Part shown: one piece after another, positions 26,269-35,297 of the stretch | Layout: each line of letters starts with the position of its first letter | How positions within the stretch are numbered: the first letter of the stretch is position 1 | Assembly (NCBI RefSeq): GCF_003610995.1 | Contig: NZ_CP032543.1 | Coordinates: 62,001 to 126,000 of the forward strand | Reading direction: 5' to 3' | Source of the DNA: Streptomyces griseus subsp. griseus | GTDB lineage: Bacteria; Actinomycetota; Actinomycetes; Streptomycetales; Streptomycetaceae | Length of the DNA: 64,000 nucleotides | Notes under the pieces: model-generated | What the model was told of the DNA's origin: nothing | Seen by the model: the letters and a program-made list of their open reading frames with translations, nothing else | Databases searched by the model: none | Program-made: the position numbers and the translations under genes

Positions 26269-27133
26269 TCACGGGGAGCATCCCACCCACATCAGGAGCG
26301 AGGCAAGGGTGACAGCTGCCTGGTAGGACTCAGCGGTCTTGTCGTAGCGCGTGGCGATGCCCTGTCCCTGTTTCAACTGGCCGAAGCAGCGTTCCACTAC
26401 GTTTGCGTCGTTTGTAGGTCTCACGGTCAAAGGCCGGTGGCCGGCCGCCGCAAGTGCCGAGCCGGGCCCTGTTGCGGACCTGATCGGCCCGTTCCGGGAT
26501 GGTGTGGGCGATGCCCCGGCACCGCGGCCTGGTGCGGATCGCCCGAGAGCTGTAGCCCTTGTCGCCGAAAACGTGGACCGGCCTGGTCCGAGGTCGTCCG
26601 GGGCCGATGCGGGGCACCCGCATCGTCTCCATCACGGCCGTGAGTTGGGTGCAGTCATTGGTGTTCCCACCGGTGAGAACGAAAGCAAGGGGGCGGCCGG
26701 CCCCGTCGCAGGCCAGGTGAGTCTTGCTGGCCAGTCCGCCTCTGGACCGGCAGAGCGCCGGGTTGCGGGTGCCCCCTTCTCGGGCCCCGGGCGCGTGCTG
26801 GTGGGCTCGCACGACGGTGGAATCCACCGACACCAGCCAGTCGACCTCATTGGCAGCGTCCGCCCGGGCCTGGGCTTCCTGGAACATCCGCTGGAAGGTT
26901 CCGTCCCTGGCCCATCGCCTAAAGCGGGTGTGCAGCGCGGCCCAGGATCCGTACCGCTCGGGCACATCCCGCCAGGCCGCGCCCGTCCGGAATTTCCACA
27001 CGATCCCATTCAGGACCGTCCGGTCGTCCAGCCGCTTCCACCCCCGCTCAGGCCGAGGCAGCAGAGGCCGGACGAACTCCCACTCGACACCGGACAGTTC
27101 ACGGCGACGTATCACGTGACCATGATCCACCAT
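26269..27133 (-). pseudogene. IS5-family transposase with a one-base insertion near its end
   Basis: Single-frame transposase beginning VIRRRELSGVEWEFVRPLLP, with VDWLVSVDSTVVRAHQHAPG and HVFGDKGYSSRAIRTRPRC. After FDRETYKRR the frame is lost: an extra A (T run at 26402-26404) turns the expected NVVERCFGQLKQGQGIATRY into noise. In the other frame that motif, with the catalytic Glu, continues to a stop at 26269. The enzyme as sequenced lacks the third DDE residue. I could not find matching terminal repeats, so the element may have lost one end. Confidence 0.8.
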
Positions 27134-27205
27134 GCAAGATTATTTGACGACAGAACCTAGACCGCGTATCGAAAGTGGATCTTGAGCGACGAATGATCTC
27201 GGTTC

Positions 27206-28080
27206 ATGGGGTGGGGAGATCTCACGGACGAGCAGTGGGCGGCGCTGGAGCCGTTGTTGCCGAAAGCCACGAGGGCGGGGCGGCCGCCCGTCGGGCCTCG
27301 GGAGCAGTTCATCAACGGCATACGGTTCCGGGTCCGGACCGGTGCTCCGTGGCGGGACGTACCTGTCGAGTACGGGCCGTGGAGCCGGGTCTATGACCTG
27401 TTCCGCCGATGGCAGCCGGACGGCACCTATCAGCGGATGCTCACCCAACTCCAGTCCCTGTCCGAGGCAAAGGGCGTGATCGTGTGGGACCTGAGCGTGA
27501 CTCCACGGTGTGCCGCGCCCATCAGCATGCGGCCGGGGCCCGCAAGCAGGGTGATCTGCAGAAGGAACCACCAAGCGGCGTGTTCACCGAGCCCAGTGAT
27601 CACGGGCTGGGACGCTCGCGCGGCGGGTTCACCACCAAGCTGCACCTGGCCGTCGAGCAGGGCCAGAAGCCCCTGTCGATCGTGGTCGCGGCAGGGCAGC
27701 GCGGGGACTCACCGCAGTTCGAGCCCGTGTTGGCAAAAGTTCGCGTGCCACGCATCAGGGCGGGCCGGCCGCGCGTCCGCCCCAATCGAGTGCGGGCTGA
27801 CTCGGCGTATGCCTCTCGCGGGAACCGTGCCTACCTGCGCCGCCGCAGGATCCGCTGCACCGTTCCGGAACAGGCCGACCAGGCACGCAACCGCCAGAAG
27901 CTCGGCTCCCGTGGCGGTCGGCCGCCGCACTTCGACCCGGCCGACTACCGCGCGCGCCACGCGGTCGAGTGCGGGATCAACCGCCAAAAGAGGCACAGCG
28001 CCATCGCCACGCGATACGACAAGCTCGCGGTCCGCTACGAGGCGACCGTCCCTGTCGCTGCCATCGCCGAGTGGCTGTGA
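27206..28080 (+). pseudogene. IS5-family transposase with a one-base deletion
   Basis: The first part reads MGWGDLTDEQWAALEPLLPK to GVIVWDLSV; the second, in another frame, reads DSTVCRAHQHAAGARKQGD to EATVPVAAIAEWL. Near 27500 the expected GTCGAC (Val-Asp) is GTGAC, missing one C, exactly at the first catalytic Asp. Unlike the elements at 10.7 and 23-24 kb there is no slippery run here, so this is a lesion and not programmed frameshifting. The rest (ADSAYASRGNRAYLRRR, HAVECGINRQKRHSAIATRY) is intact. It lies head to head with the 26.3-27.1 kb transposase, only 72 bases away. Confidence 0.78.
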
Positions 28081-28090
28081 CCCTCGGCCG

Positions 28091-28610
28091 TCATGTGGTG
28101 GAATCTACGTTCAATGCCGCAGACAGATCACTGCCGCAGAAGACACAGACGGAGTCGTCCTCGCGCACGATGTTGTGCTTCCGGCAGTCGGGGCACCGCC
28201 GGGACACCACCTCGTGGGTGAAGCCGGAGGGCCGCTCAAGCTCTACGTCGTGCAAGGCACGGGCGACCTCCGACCAGGAGCTGACGTCCGGGCCATACAC
28301 CAGTGGACTGATTGCTGACTTCGCTCACGGCCCACCCGTCCGGCTCACGCACGAAGCTGATGTCGCCGGCACTCAGAACCATGTTCCCGCCGGCACAGGC
28401 CACGTGCTCGCTTCTTCGCGGCGCCAGCCGAAGTACACCGTCCATACCGACCACGAAGGTGAACGGCTCGGCCAGTTCTGCCGTCGATCGCTCCTCGATC
28501 AAGCCACCGAAGTCAGCGGCCGAGCCGATCCGGCACCCGCCCCCACCAGGCCGGACCGCAGCCTTCAGCTCGACCGGTCCGACATATCGGTAACTCCGCC
28601 CCCCACGCAC
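28091..28610 (-). pseudogene. Zinc-ribbon protein gene with one frameshift
   Basis: The first frame gives MRGGRSYRYVGPVELKAAVR, then LAEPFTFVVGMDGVLRLAPR, EHVACAGGNMVLSAGDISFV and VSEVSNQSTG. The other frame continues with YGPDVSSWSEVARALHDV and the zinc ribbon CPDCRKHNIVREDDSVCVFC (CxxC...CxxC). This matches a conserved Streptomyces protein of unknown role, about 170 aa. One extra base around 28297-28303 separates the halves. It probably was a cytoplasmic metal-binding protein; the sequenced version is truncated. Confidence 0.75.
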
Positions 28611-28755
28611 GCACGTCAGTCAACCTAGAGCGTTTCCGACACATGCCCTGGTCGTGGGCCGTGCGCATCAGCATGCGGCTGACGCCGCGAGGGCGGCCCG
28701 ATCCGATGAGAATCGGGGGCTCTCGTGGCGTCGGGGGCCCCTGTATGTTGGGTCG

Positions 28756-29421
28756 GTGGTTGGCGCAGAGGTGAGCGGCAAGGCCCCAGGAGGCCGGCGG
28801 ATCCGAGGTCTGGATGCCGGGGAACGGCGTGCGAGGCGCCGCGAGGACCTGTTGGACGCGGCGCTGGAGCTGTTCTCCGCGCAGGGGTACCAGGACACCT
28901 CGATCGAGCAGATCTGCAAGCAGGCATATGTCGGGACGAAGAGCTTCTACGAGGTGTTCACCGGCAAAGAGGACCTGTACCTGGCTCTGCTGGACCGGAT
29001 CGTGATGGATGTGACCGGCCGGCTGACCGCCGCGCTGGACGCGCTGCGTGACGACGAGGACGGGACCGAGGCGGCACGGCGGCTGATCCGGCACTTCGCG
29101 GACGCGTTCGTGGACGACGTGCGTGTGGCGCGAGTGACGTTCGGCGAGGGCCGTGCCGTCACCCCGCTGGCGGAGGCGCACCGCCGGACCAACCGCCGGT
29201 GGGCGGCGTCCTTTGTCGAGACCGTCTGGCAACGCCTCGGCCTCCCGGCCGGCCCGCAGGCGCATGTGGTGGCCATGGGGCTGATAGGCGGTCTCTTCGA
29301 CATCATCGCCGACTGGCTCCTGGACGGCGACACCGCGCGGCCCGACGACCGCGCGGACCTGCAGGCCGGACTCGACCGCTTCTACACCGTCATCAGCGCG
29401 GGCCTCACCACCTCCTCCTGA
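28756..29421 (+). CDS. TetR/AcrR-family transcriptional regulator
   Basis: 221 aa from GTG 28756; GTG 28771 is an alternative. The DNA-binding domain spans residues 18-65 (RREDLLDAALELFSAQGY, then QAYVGTKSFYEVFTGKEDL). No ribosome site precedes the start. The hexamer TATGTT (28744-28749) ends 6 bases before GTG, which would make the message leaderless. It may control the downstream lipase gene, on the same strand 150 bases away, or itself; no clear palindrome was found. Confidence 0.82.
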   Translation: MVGAEVSGKAPGGRRIRGLDAGERRARRREDLLDAALELFSAQGYQDTSIEQICKQAYVGTKSFYEVFTGKEDLYLALLDRIVMDVTGRLTAALDALRDDEDGTEAARRLIRHFADAFVDDVRVARVTFGEGRAVTPLAEAHRRTNRRWAASFVETVWQRLGLPAGPQAHVVAMGLIGGLFDIIADWLLDGDTARPDDRADLQAGLDRFYTVISAGLTTSS

Positions 29422-29447
29422 CGACTCCTCACATCTGTTCTCGGCCT

Positions 29448-29470
29448 CTGGTGCTTCCTTCCGGCACCAG
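29448..29470. terminator. Short hairpin after the TetR gene
   Basis: CTGGTGC and GCACCAG (7-bp stem, 9-base loop) lie 27 bases after the TetR stop. Confidence 0.4.
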
Positions 29471-29570
29471 GTTCAGAACCGCGCATCATTTTTGGAAACG
29501 ATGCCTTGTTCCTGATAATGTGCCGTGCTCTACTTCCGGGTAACCCAACCGCGAACCGGGAGTCGCCCGC

Positions 29571-30431
29571 ATGGCAAAGCTCCGCACGTTCCTGACAGTT
29601 CTTCTGCTGTCCGTCCTCGCCTCGACCACCCTCACGACGACGGCCTCGGCCGAGACGGCCCCGTCGTCGGGATGGAACGACTGGTCCTGCCGTCCCAGCA
29701 ACACACACCCCGAGCCCGTGGTGCTCGTCCACGGCATGGGCGCCAACCACTGGGACAACTTCCTGACGCTGGCGCCGACGCTCCGCGCGAACGGCTACTG
29801 CGTCTACTCGCAGACGTACGGCAAGACCCTGCTCGGCGGCTTGGCCGGCGGGCTCGCGCCGATGGCCGACAGTGCCGCCGAACTGAGCACGTTCGTCGAC
29901 CGCGTGCGCGCCGCGACGGGAACGTCGAAGGTCGACATCGTCGGCCATTCCGAGGGCACCACCGTCCCCGCCTACTACATGAAGTACCTGGGCGGCGCCG
30001 CGAAGGTCGACGACTTCGTCGGCTTCGGTTCCAACTACAAGGGCACCACTCTCAACGGCCTCGCGACGCTCGCCGAGGCGCTGAAGCTGCAGGGCCTGCT
30101 GACCGGTGTGGGCTGCGGGGCCTGCACGGACTACCTGCCCGGCTCGGCCTTCCTCGCCGAACTCAACGACGGACCCGTCGCCGTACCCGGGCCGACGTAC
30201 ACCAGCATCGTGACCCGCTACGACACGGTGGTCACCCCGTACACCAGCGGACTGCTCGCCCCCGCGCCCAACGTGACGAACATCGTGCTCCAGGACAGGT
30301 GCGGGCTGGACTTCGCCGGCCACCTCGGCCTGGCGATCGACCCGAACGTCGCCCAGCTCGTCCTGAACCGCCTCGACCCGGAGGGCGCCAAGCCTTTCCG
30401 GTGCCGCCCCTTCACCACCCTCGGCATCTGA
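29571..30431 (+). CDS. Secreted lipase/esterase (class 2 lipase fold)
   Basis: 286 aa. A Sec signal peptide (MAKLRTFLTVLLLSVLAS, cleavage after TASA near residue 27) is followed by an alpha/beta hydrolase: oxyanion-loop motif VVLVHGMGANHWDNF, nucleophile elbow DIVGHSEGTTVP with Ser, and DRCGLDFAGHLGLAID near the end containing the catalytic His. The paired Cys (SCRP, GYCVY, GCGAC, DRCG) fit disulfides of an exported enzyme. Such proteins hydrolyse triglycerides or esters outside the cell. Conserved with known Streptomyces lipases of the LipB/EstA type. Confidence 0.88.
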   Translation: MAKLRTFLTVLLLSVLASTTLTTTASAETAPSSGWNDWSCRPSNTHPEPVVLVHGMGANHWDNFLTLAPTLRANGYCVYSQTYGKTLLGGLAGGLAPMADSAAELSTFVDRVRAATGTSKVDIVGHSEGTTVPAYYMKYLGGAAKVDDFVGFGSNYKGTTLNGLATLAEALKLQGLLTGVGCGACTDYLPGSAFLAELNDGPVAVPGPTYTSIVTRYDTVVTPYTSGLLAPAPNVTNIVLQDRCGLDFAGHLGLAIDPNVAQLVLNRLDPEGAKPFRCRPFTTLGI

Positions 30432-30447
30432 CGGACACCCCATCCCC

Positions 30448-30481
30448 CCGGGTGAGGGCGGCCCCGCCCGTCCTCACCCGG
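30448..30481. terminator. Terminator hairpin after the lipase gene
   Basis: CCGGGTGAGG pairs with CCTCACCCGG (10-bp stem, 14-base GC-rich loop), starting 17 bases after the stop at 30431. Confidence 0.65.
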
Positions 30482-30619
30482 CGTACGTCCGCGCCCGACT
30501 CGTCACCGCAGCGACGGGCGGACGGAAAGTTACAGAACGTCGCGGAGCGACACTCTTTCGGCTCCCGTGCCGCGGCGCTCAGGGTGCGGCGCACAAGACT
30601 CGCCTCCAGTGGCCGTCCA

Positions 30620-30741
30620 CGAAGGAAGAGACTCATACCCGACAGCCCACCATCGTCCTCGTCCACGGTTTCCGGGGCGGCGCCACCCACTGGGCGAACG
30701 TCATCACTGAACTGAACGCGCCTGGTTGCCGGGTACGTTGA
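30620..30741 (+). pseudogene. Fragment of an alpha/beta hydrolase
   Basis: The frame PTIVLVHGFRGGATHWANVI then TELNAPGCRVR stops at 30741. It is the first beta-strand and oxyanion loop of an alpha/beta hydrolase of the kind normally reading PTIVLVHGFWGGAAHW. No nucleophile elbow or later domain follows. It has no start of its own and is a broken remnant next to the intact lipase. Confidence 0.6.
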
Positions 30742-30998
30742 TGGGCCCCGCGGAACCCGGGAGGACAGCGGCCCGCTGGAGCGCCTGGCGCAGATGCCAC
30801 AGCATCACGGCCGGAAGGAGCCCGCCGAGACGGTCCGCGGCCCTCATATGACCAACGACGGCAGGTGCGGCGTGCGGGCCATTGACCTGGTCTCCTTCGG
30901 CCCCCGAGACGCCGCCACATCCCGCTCCCGCCGCCTCGGGCTCGCCGCCGGCTCAGTAGACGTACCGGCGGGGCCCAGCCTGACCACACCGCCAGAGG
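30742..30998. other. Short stretch of unknown content
   Basis: Between the hydrolase fragment and the pilin-like gene end. A weak plus-strand frame (with AIDLVSFGPRDAATSRSR) may be another decayed fragment; not supported enough to call. Confidence 0.3.
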
Positions 30999-32609
30999 TC
31001 ATCGCGGGGCGAAGGTCACCGCCTTCACGTCCTCCTCGTACTCGAAGGAGCCGATGAAGCCCCAGTTCTTCCAGCCGCCGTCGCCCCGGTTGGTGATCGT
31101 TCCCCTGTCGATGGCGAACACGTCGACACCGTCCACCACCGCGAGGTGTTCCAGCCCGGACACCCCGGAGAAGGAGAGGTCATCGAAAGACTTGGCGGTG
31201 ATGATGTTCTTGTCGGGGAAGCTGCGGCCGTACTCCTCCAGGAGCGAGTGCGTCAGCTCGGCCTTGTCGCCAGGCACCTTGCCTGAGTAGTCGGTCCCGG
31301 GATACGGGCCGCCACCGGTGTACTTCGGTGTCTCACCGTTGAAACGGACGGTGCCGGATCCAGTGGCCGTGGAGTCGGCGTCCAGGTCGGCGGGGGCAGG
31401 CCGGCCGAAGGTCGCCTCCATACCCTCGCGCTCGAAGTTCCCGTACATGGCCCAGTTGGTGTAGCCGCCGTCGCCGTCGTTCTTGAATGTGCCCTTGTCG
31501 AAGACGTAGACGTCGAACACGGCCCGGCCCGAGGCGATGTCGTCGCCCTTCTCGCCCTTGTGGTACTCGCTGGAGTTCAGCCGGTAGCGGCCCTGGTGCA
31601 CGAAGGAGTCCGGCTCGTCGACCCAGTGCGAGCCCTGCTCGGAGTGCATCGCGACGACGTTGTAGTCGGGATAGCAGCGACGCATGTCATTCACCAGCAT
31701 CCGCACCGCCTGAGTCGACCCCTCCTCGTCCAGCGGCGAGTAGGTGTTGTAGTACCGGCTACGGTCCGGGAGCTCCTGGCCCTCGACCTGGCAGCCCTCG
31801 TCGCCCGGCTCCCAGCCCTCCTTCCGCTTCGGCTTGGGCGGTTCCTGGAACGTGACGGTGCGGCGGTCCTCGCTGATGTCGAACACACCGTGGAACGCCC
31901 GGTTCTTCCAGCCCAGGTCGGCGTCCTCGGCCCAGGTGAACTTCCCGGTCCTGAAGGCGTAGACGCGGTAGGTCGTACCACTGATCCTCACAGTCTCGAC
32001 CAGCGCCGTGCCATCCATCTCCTGGAGATTTCCCTCGTGCGGCTGGGCGATGACGATGTTGTAGTCCGGCAGACAGTAGGCGAGGCCATCGAGCGCCAGC
32101 TTGACCCTCTTCTCCTTGTTCTTCTCGTTGTCGATCTTGTCGATGACAAGGTTGACCAACCAGGAATAGCCCCAGGCGGCGGTGTTGCCGAGCACCCCGC
32201 TGCCCGGCACCTTCACCGAGGAATTCGACTCCCGAGGCTCGAAGCACAGGTCCGGCAGCGCATTCGGCTCGCTGCCGGGCGGCAGTTCGACGGACTCGCG
32301 CACCGGCTCGCCGAGGGGCTCTACTACTCCGTCATCGACGGGTTCACCGGAGTCGACACCGCTCGGCCTCTCCGCTCGAACAGCGTCGACATCGTTGTCA
32401 TCAGAACAGTCGACGCCCCCGAAACCCGCCGGGCCAATACGGCAGACCTGTGTATGAACGGAACGGGACAGCGAACTCCCGATGCCGGTCGCGACGATCG
32501 CTCCGACCATGACGACCACCACGGCGACCAGGGCCAGATACTCGATGGCGCTCTGCCCACCGCTTGCGCGCACACCCAGACGCATCCGGTCGCAACGTTT
32601 CACGGTCAC
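30999..32609 (-). CDS. Pilin-like N-terminus fused to three repeated beta-rich domains
   Basis: 536 aa. The start has the features of a Flp/type IV-like prepilin: a short basic leader, then GQSAIEYLALVAVVVVMVGA, with Gly at -1 and Glu at +5 of the putative cleavage site, then a hydrophobic helix. Behind it lie three divergent copies of one domain, each with a PDYN(I/V)V-type strand and ending in a block such as GDGGWKNWGFIGSFE, GDGGYTNWAMYGNFE or DLGWKNRAFHGVFD followed by VTF or ATF and Pro. The C-terminal domains are acidic and should lie outside the cell. This is far larger than Flp pilins (50-80 aa). GTG 32609 has GGGAGG 5 bases upstream. Not part of a tad cluster here; function unknown. 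Confidence 0.8.
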   Translation of the reverse strand: MTVKRCDRMRLGVRASGGQSAIEYLALVAVVVVMVGAIVATGIGSSLSRSVHTQVCRIGPAGFGGVDCSDDNDVDAVRAERPSGVDSGEPVDDGVVEPLGEPVRESVELPPGSEPNALPDLCFEPRESNSSVKVPGSGVLGNTAAWGYSWLVNLVIDKIDNEKNKEKRVKLALDGLAYCLPDYNIVIAQPHEGNLQEMDGTALVETVRISGTTYRVYAFRTGKFTWAEDADLGWKNRAFHGVFDISEDRRTVTFQEPPKPKRKEGWEPGDEGCQVEGQELPDRSRYYNTYSPLDEEGSTQAVRMLVNDMRRCYPDYNVVAMHSEQGSHWVDEPDSFVHQGRYRLNSSEYHKGEKGDDIASGRAVFDVYVFDKGTFKNDGDGGYTNWAMYGNFEREGMEATFGRPAPADLDADSTATGSGTVRFNGETPKYTGGGPYPGTDYSGKVPGDKAELTHSLLEEYGRSFPDKNIITAKSFDDLSFSGVSGLEHLAVVDGVDVFAIDRGTITNRGDGGWKNWGFIGSFEYEEDVKAVTFAPR

Positions 32610-33095
32610 CTCGTCCTCCCTGCCGCATCACCGGGCCGCACACCCGCCGAGACCTCAAAGTAGGACGCTTCCAGGAGTCGGAGTAGGGCCCAGGGACCCG
32701 CGTACAGGCCCAGAACTCCAGCAACGTAGGCCCCGCGAGCACGAGCCCCGGCAGCGCCACCCACCTTGTCGAGACGCCATCCCCGACCCGACGACCACGA
32801 AGCCCCCCCACGCCCCCTGGAGTCCAAGCCCGGTGAGCACCCGGCTCTGGCGCACGCGATGCACTCCGCACCCTGCGCACACCGCGTTCAACCCATGACC
32901 ACCAGCGTCCATCCGGTGCACCTCCACCTGGTGGGCGGTGATGCGGTGGAAGTGCGTCGTCGGGCACCCACCGGTGCGACGCCGAAGTGCACCGCGCGCG
33001 CCGGATGCCGGGGCGTCCCGCACTCCCCCACCCCGCAGGGTGCGGTGGGGCCGCCGGAGCGGGCCAACCGATCCGCACCATCGTGGTCGCGCCAC
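32610..33095. other. Gap holding dispersed repeat copy B
   Basis: No supported gene. The region includes the second copy of a 65-bp repeat (32830-32896) and a hydrophobic frame on the minus strand near 32660-32760 that may be the relic of a membrane segment. Confidence 0.4.
32830..32896. repeat. Dispersed repeat, copy B (partner at 18740-18805)
   Basis: Matches copy A over about 65 bp in the same orientation, with single substitutions and a 2-base gap. Confidence 0.6.
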
Positions 33096-33293
33096 TCATC
33101 CCCGGCGGCGGCACCGCCCGCTGCGCCACCGGTTCGGCCCGCCTGCCGGGTACCGCCGCGTACGGAAGCGGCGCCGGGCGGGGAGCAGCTTCCGCGCCGA
33201 GTGGAGCGCCGTGCGCAGCCGGGCCACGTCGGCGAAGTGCTCCAAGCGCTCACGCTGTGCCGGTGACAGGTGCGGCAGCGTGGGGGCAACCAT
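33096..33293 (-). CDS. Possible small basic protein (65 aa)
   Basis: ATG 33293 is preceded by GGAGG four bases away. The product has an amphipathic helix (PHLSPAQRERLEHFADVARL) and an Arg-rich tail. Third positions are GC-rich. No family recognised; the tail might be an artefact of high GC. It may be a nucleic-acid-binding small protein or a truncated gene. Confidence 0.45.
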   Translation of the reverse strand: MVAPTLPHLSPAQRERLEHFADVARLRTALHSARKLLPARRRFRTRRYPAGGPNRWRSGRCRRRG

Positions 33294-33801
33294 GAGGCCT
33301 CCGTGCTCGAAGGGAGTAATCCCCAGCACTCTCGCTGCCCCTCGGTGATCTCGGCGGTGAGTGGACCGGTCGCGTCCCGACGTCTGGCCCGGTGACTTCG
33401 CCGCCCGTCCCGCACTATGTACCGACGTGGGCTGTCACGGCTGGAAGCCTGTTCTGTGGTCCGGGCCGGGCTGCCGGTGCTGCTGCTCGCGCTCCTGACA
33501 GTGCCGGTCGACCGGAACGGCGGCCGGCGTCTTTCCGGCCCGGCTGCTGGGCGTCGGAGACGTCACCATGGAGCCGAAGGACCGGCGTGCCCGCCACCTC
33601 GCCCATGCGGTACGTAGGCCCCTGCTCGAACGCCCGAGTCTGCCCGAAGAGTGGTTCGCCCCGCTGATGGCGTCAGCCGGTCCCACAGAACTCCAGCCTC
33701 AAAGCACCCGGGTCGCATCAAGGGAACGGCCCCAGGAGCCGGCATCGGGTCCGTGCGGGAACCATGGCCGTAGGCCCCCAGGGCCGGGAAGGAGGGGATC
33801 G
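33294..33801. other. About 500 bp without a recognised gene
   Basis: A plus-strand frame includes VFPARLLGVGDVTMEPKD and RRPLLERPSLPEEWF and might be the end of a former gene, but no start, family or terminator supports it. Confidence 0.35.
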
Positions 33802-34998
33802 TCAGCTGAACCCGTTGAGGGTGATCAGTGCCTCCTGCGGGTTGCCGTCGTGGACGAGCGACTCGTGGGCACCCACGTCGTCGAAGGCGAAGCCGTACGC
33901 CTTGCCGTCCACCATCTGCGCGTGGATGGCGCGGGAGTAGTGGTTGGCCACGGAGTCCTTGTAGAAGTTCGCCGCGTTGTTGTCCGGGTGGTTCGTACCG
34001 TTCAGCAGAGTGGAGCGGTTGAAGCCCGCGCACAGGGTACGCGAGATCGGGCCCCGTACCAGATCGTTCGGGGCGTCCAGGTGCTTGTAGCAGCCGAAGA
34101 TGCTGTCCGAGTCCGGCTTCTGGAACGACGTCACGACCGCGCCCGAGCTGTTGGTGAAGTTCATGACGTTGCCGGAGACCCGGCCGTAGTACTTGGTGTT
34201 CGGCTCGTGCGCGAACGGGGTCACCGTCAGCGTGGAGCTGCTGTAGCGGCTCCAGACCCGGTTGACGTAGTCGTTCAGTATGCCGGCCGGCAGAGCGCCC
34301 GCGCCGACGCCGTGGCCGGGGGACAGAGCGCGCAGGACCGTTCCGTCGGACCTGGTCTGGATGAGGCCGGACCAGCCGCCGGACTGGTTCCTGAGGGCGT
34401 TGAAGACCGCGTTGTAGCCGCCGCTCTTGAGGCGGCCGGTGGTCTTGACGGTGCCGTTGGGGGCTTTGACCCCGACGGAGTACGGGGCGGAGAACATGTC
34501 GACCTGGGTGCTGTTGATCCACAGGCCGGCGTCGTTGAGCGTGTACTCGGTCCAGTTGAACAGGATGTTCCTGTTCGGGTCGCTGGGGTTCTGGACCGCC
34601 GGCTGGACGAGACCGCCGGTGGTGACCTTGAAGACGAGCTTCTGACCGTACGAGAAGTAGACCCGGCCGGAGAACTTCGGCATCCGGATCGTCAGCGACT
34701 GGCCACTGCGCGGACCGGTGATCGACGCGTCCGGCGCGGGGGTGGGCGGGTTGCCGCCGGCCGGCCAGGGGTGGAACGTGCCGTTCGCGTCGGCCCAGCC
34801 CTGCCGGCCCGTCGAGAGCTCCGTTCCCAGGTTGTAGATGTAGACCTGATCGCCGCGGGCGGAGTCGTTCTTGATGGTCAGTGGGATGGTCGCGGGGACC
34901 GCGGCCTCGGCGGTGGCCGGGCCTACGGCGGTCATGAGACCTGCGGCCAGGGCCAGTGCGGCGGTCAGTGAAGCGAGGCCTCTCCATGGAGCGGGCAT
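33802..34998 (-). CDS. Secreted GH64 endo-beta-1,3-glucanase
   Basis: 398 aa from ATG 34998, chosen because GAGGAGG lies 6 bases upstream (an ATG 15 bases earlier exists). A signal peptide (PWRGLASLTAALALAAG, ending near AEA) is followed by a single GH64/thaumatin-like domain: IPLTIKNDSARGDQVYIYNL, FSGRVYFSYGQKLVFKV, WTEYTLNDAGLWINSTQVDM and SRTLCAGFNRSTLL. The family cleaves beta-1,3-glucan to long oligosaccharides (laminaripentaose-type). No carbohydrate-binding tail is attached. A LacI-type palindrome 60 bases upstream (35058-35071) suggests induction by oligosaccharides. It belongs with GH16 and GH30 nearby in attack on fungal or algal glucans. Confidence 0.92.
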   Translation of the reverse strand: MPAPWRGLASLTAALALAAGLMTAVGPATAEAAVPATIPLTIKNDSARGDQVYIYNLGTELSTGRQGWADANGTFHPWPAGGNPPTPAPDASITGPRSGQSLTIRMPKFSGRVYFSYGQKLVFKVTTGGLVQPAVQNPSDPNRNILFNWTEYTLNDAGLWINSTQVDMFSAPYSVGVKAPNGTVKTTGRLKSGGYNAVFNALRNQSGGWSGLIQTRSDGTVLRALSPGHGVGAGALPAGILNDYVNRVWSRYSSSTLTVTPFAHEPNTKYYGRVSGNVMNFTNSSGAVVTSFQKPDSDSIFGCYKHLDAPNDLVRGPISRTLCAGFNRSTLLNGTNHPDNNAANFYKDSVANHYSRAIHAQMVDGKAYGFAFDDVGAHESLVHDGNPQEALITLNGFS

Positions 34999-35057
34999 GC
35001 TCGTCCTCCTCATCGGTTGGATCCGGGGGTGGAACGGTGCTCAACGTCGCTCTGCTG

Positions 35058-35071
35058 TGAGAGCGCTCTCA
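35058..35071. promoter_or_regulatory. LacI-family-type operator upstream of GH64
   Basis: TGAGAGCGCTCTCA is a perfect 14-bp palindrome with the central GAGCGCTC of CebR-like sites (consensus TGGGAGCGCTCCCA). It sits 60 bases before the GH64 start, where a repressor would block transcription. The matching LacI gene is not in the window. Confidence 0.7.
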
Positions 35072-35297
35072 GAGTCCTGCGGAGAGGGGGAGGTGTCAAC
35101 GAGGCCGGTTCAACTTCTTCGACGCGGAGCCGCTGAGGGGGTGGGTGGACGGCGGACGATGGGGGCGTACCGCTCGGGGGCGGCGAAGAACGGCGGCGGT
35201 GCGTTTCGGCGTTGCGCCCCGCCGCCGTCACCGGCCCCGTGTGGCGGCCGGTTCCGGGGGCACCGCCTCCCGCGGTGTCCCCGGAGTCGAGGGGGAG

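Noticed and set aside
27206..27600. Programmed frameshift in the 27.2 kb transposase
   Set aside because: There is no slippery run at the break; a single C is missing from the codons for the first catalytic Asp.
33568..34971. A 467-aa plus-strand frame opposite GH64
   Set aside because: Typical antisense frame of a high-GC gene; no recognisable motifs beyond its first 30 codons, which overlap nothing known.
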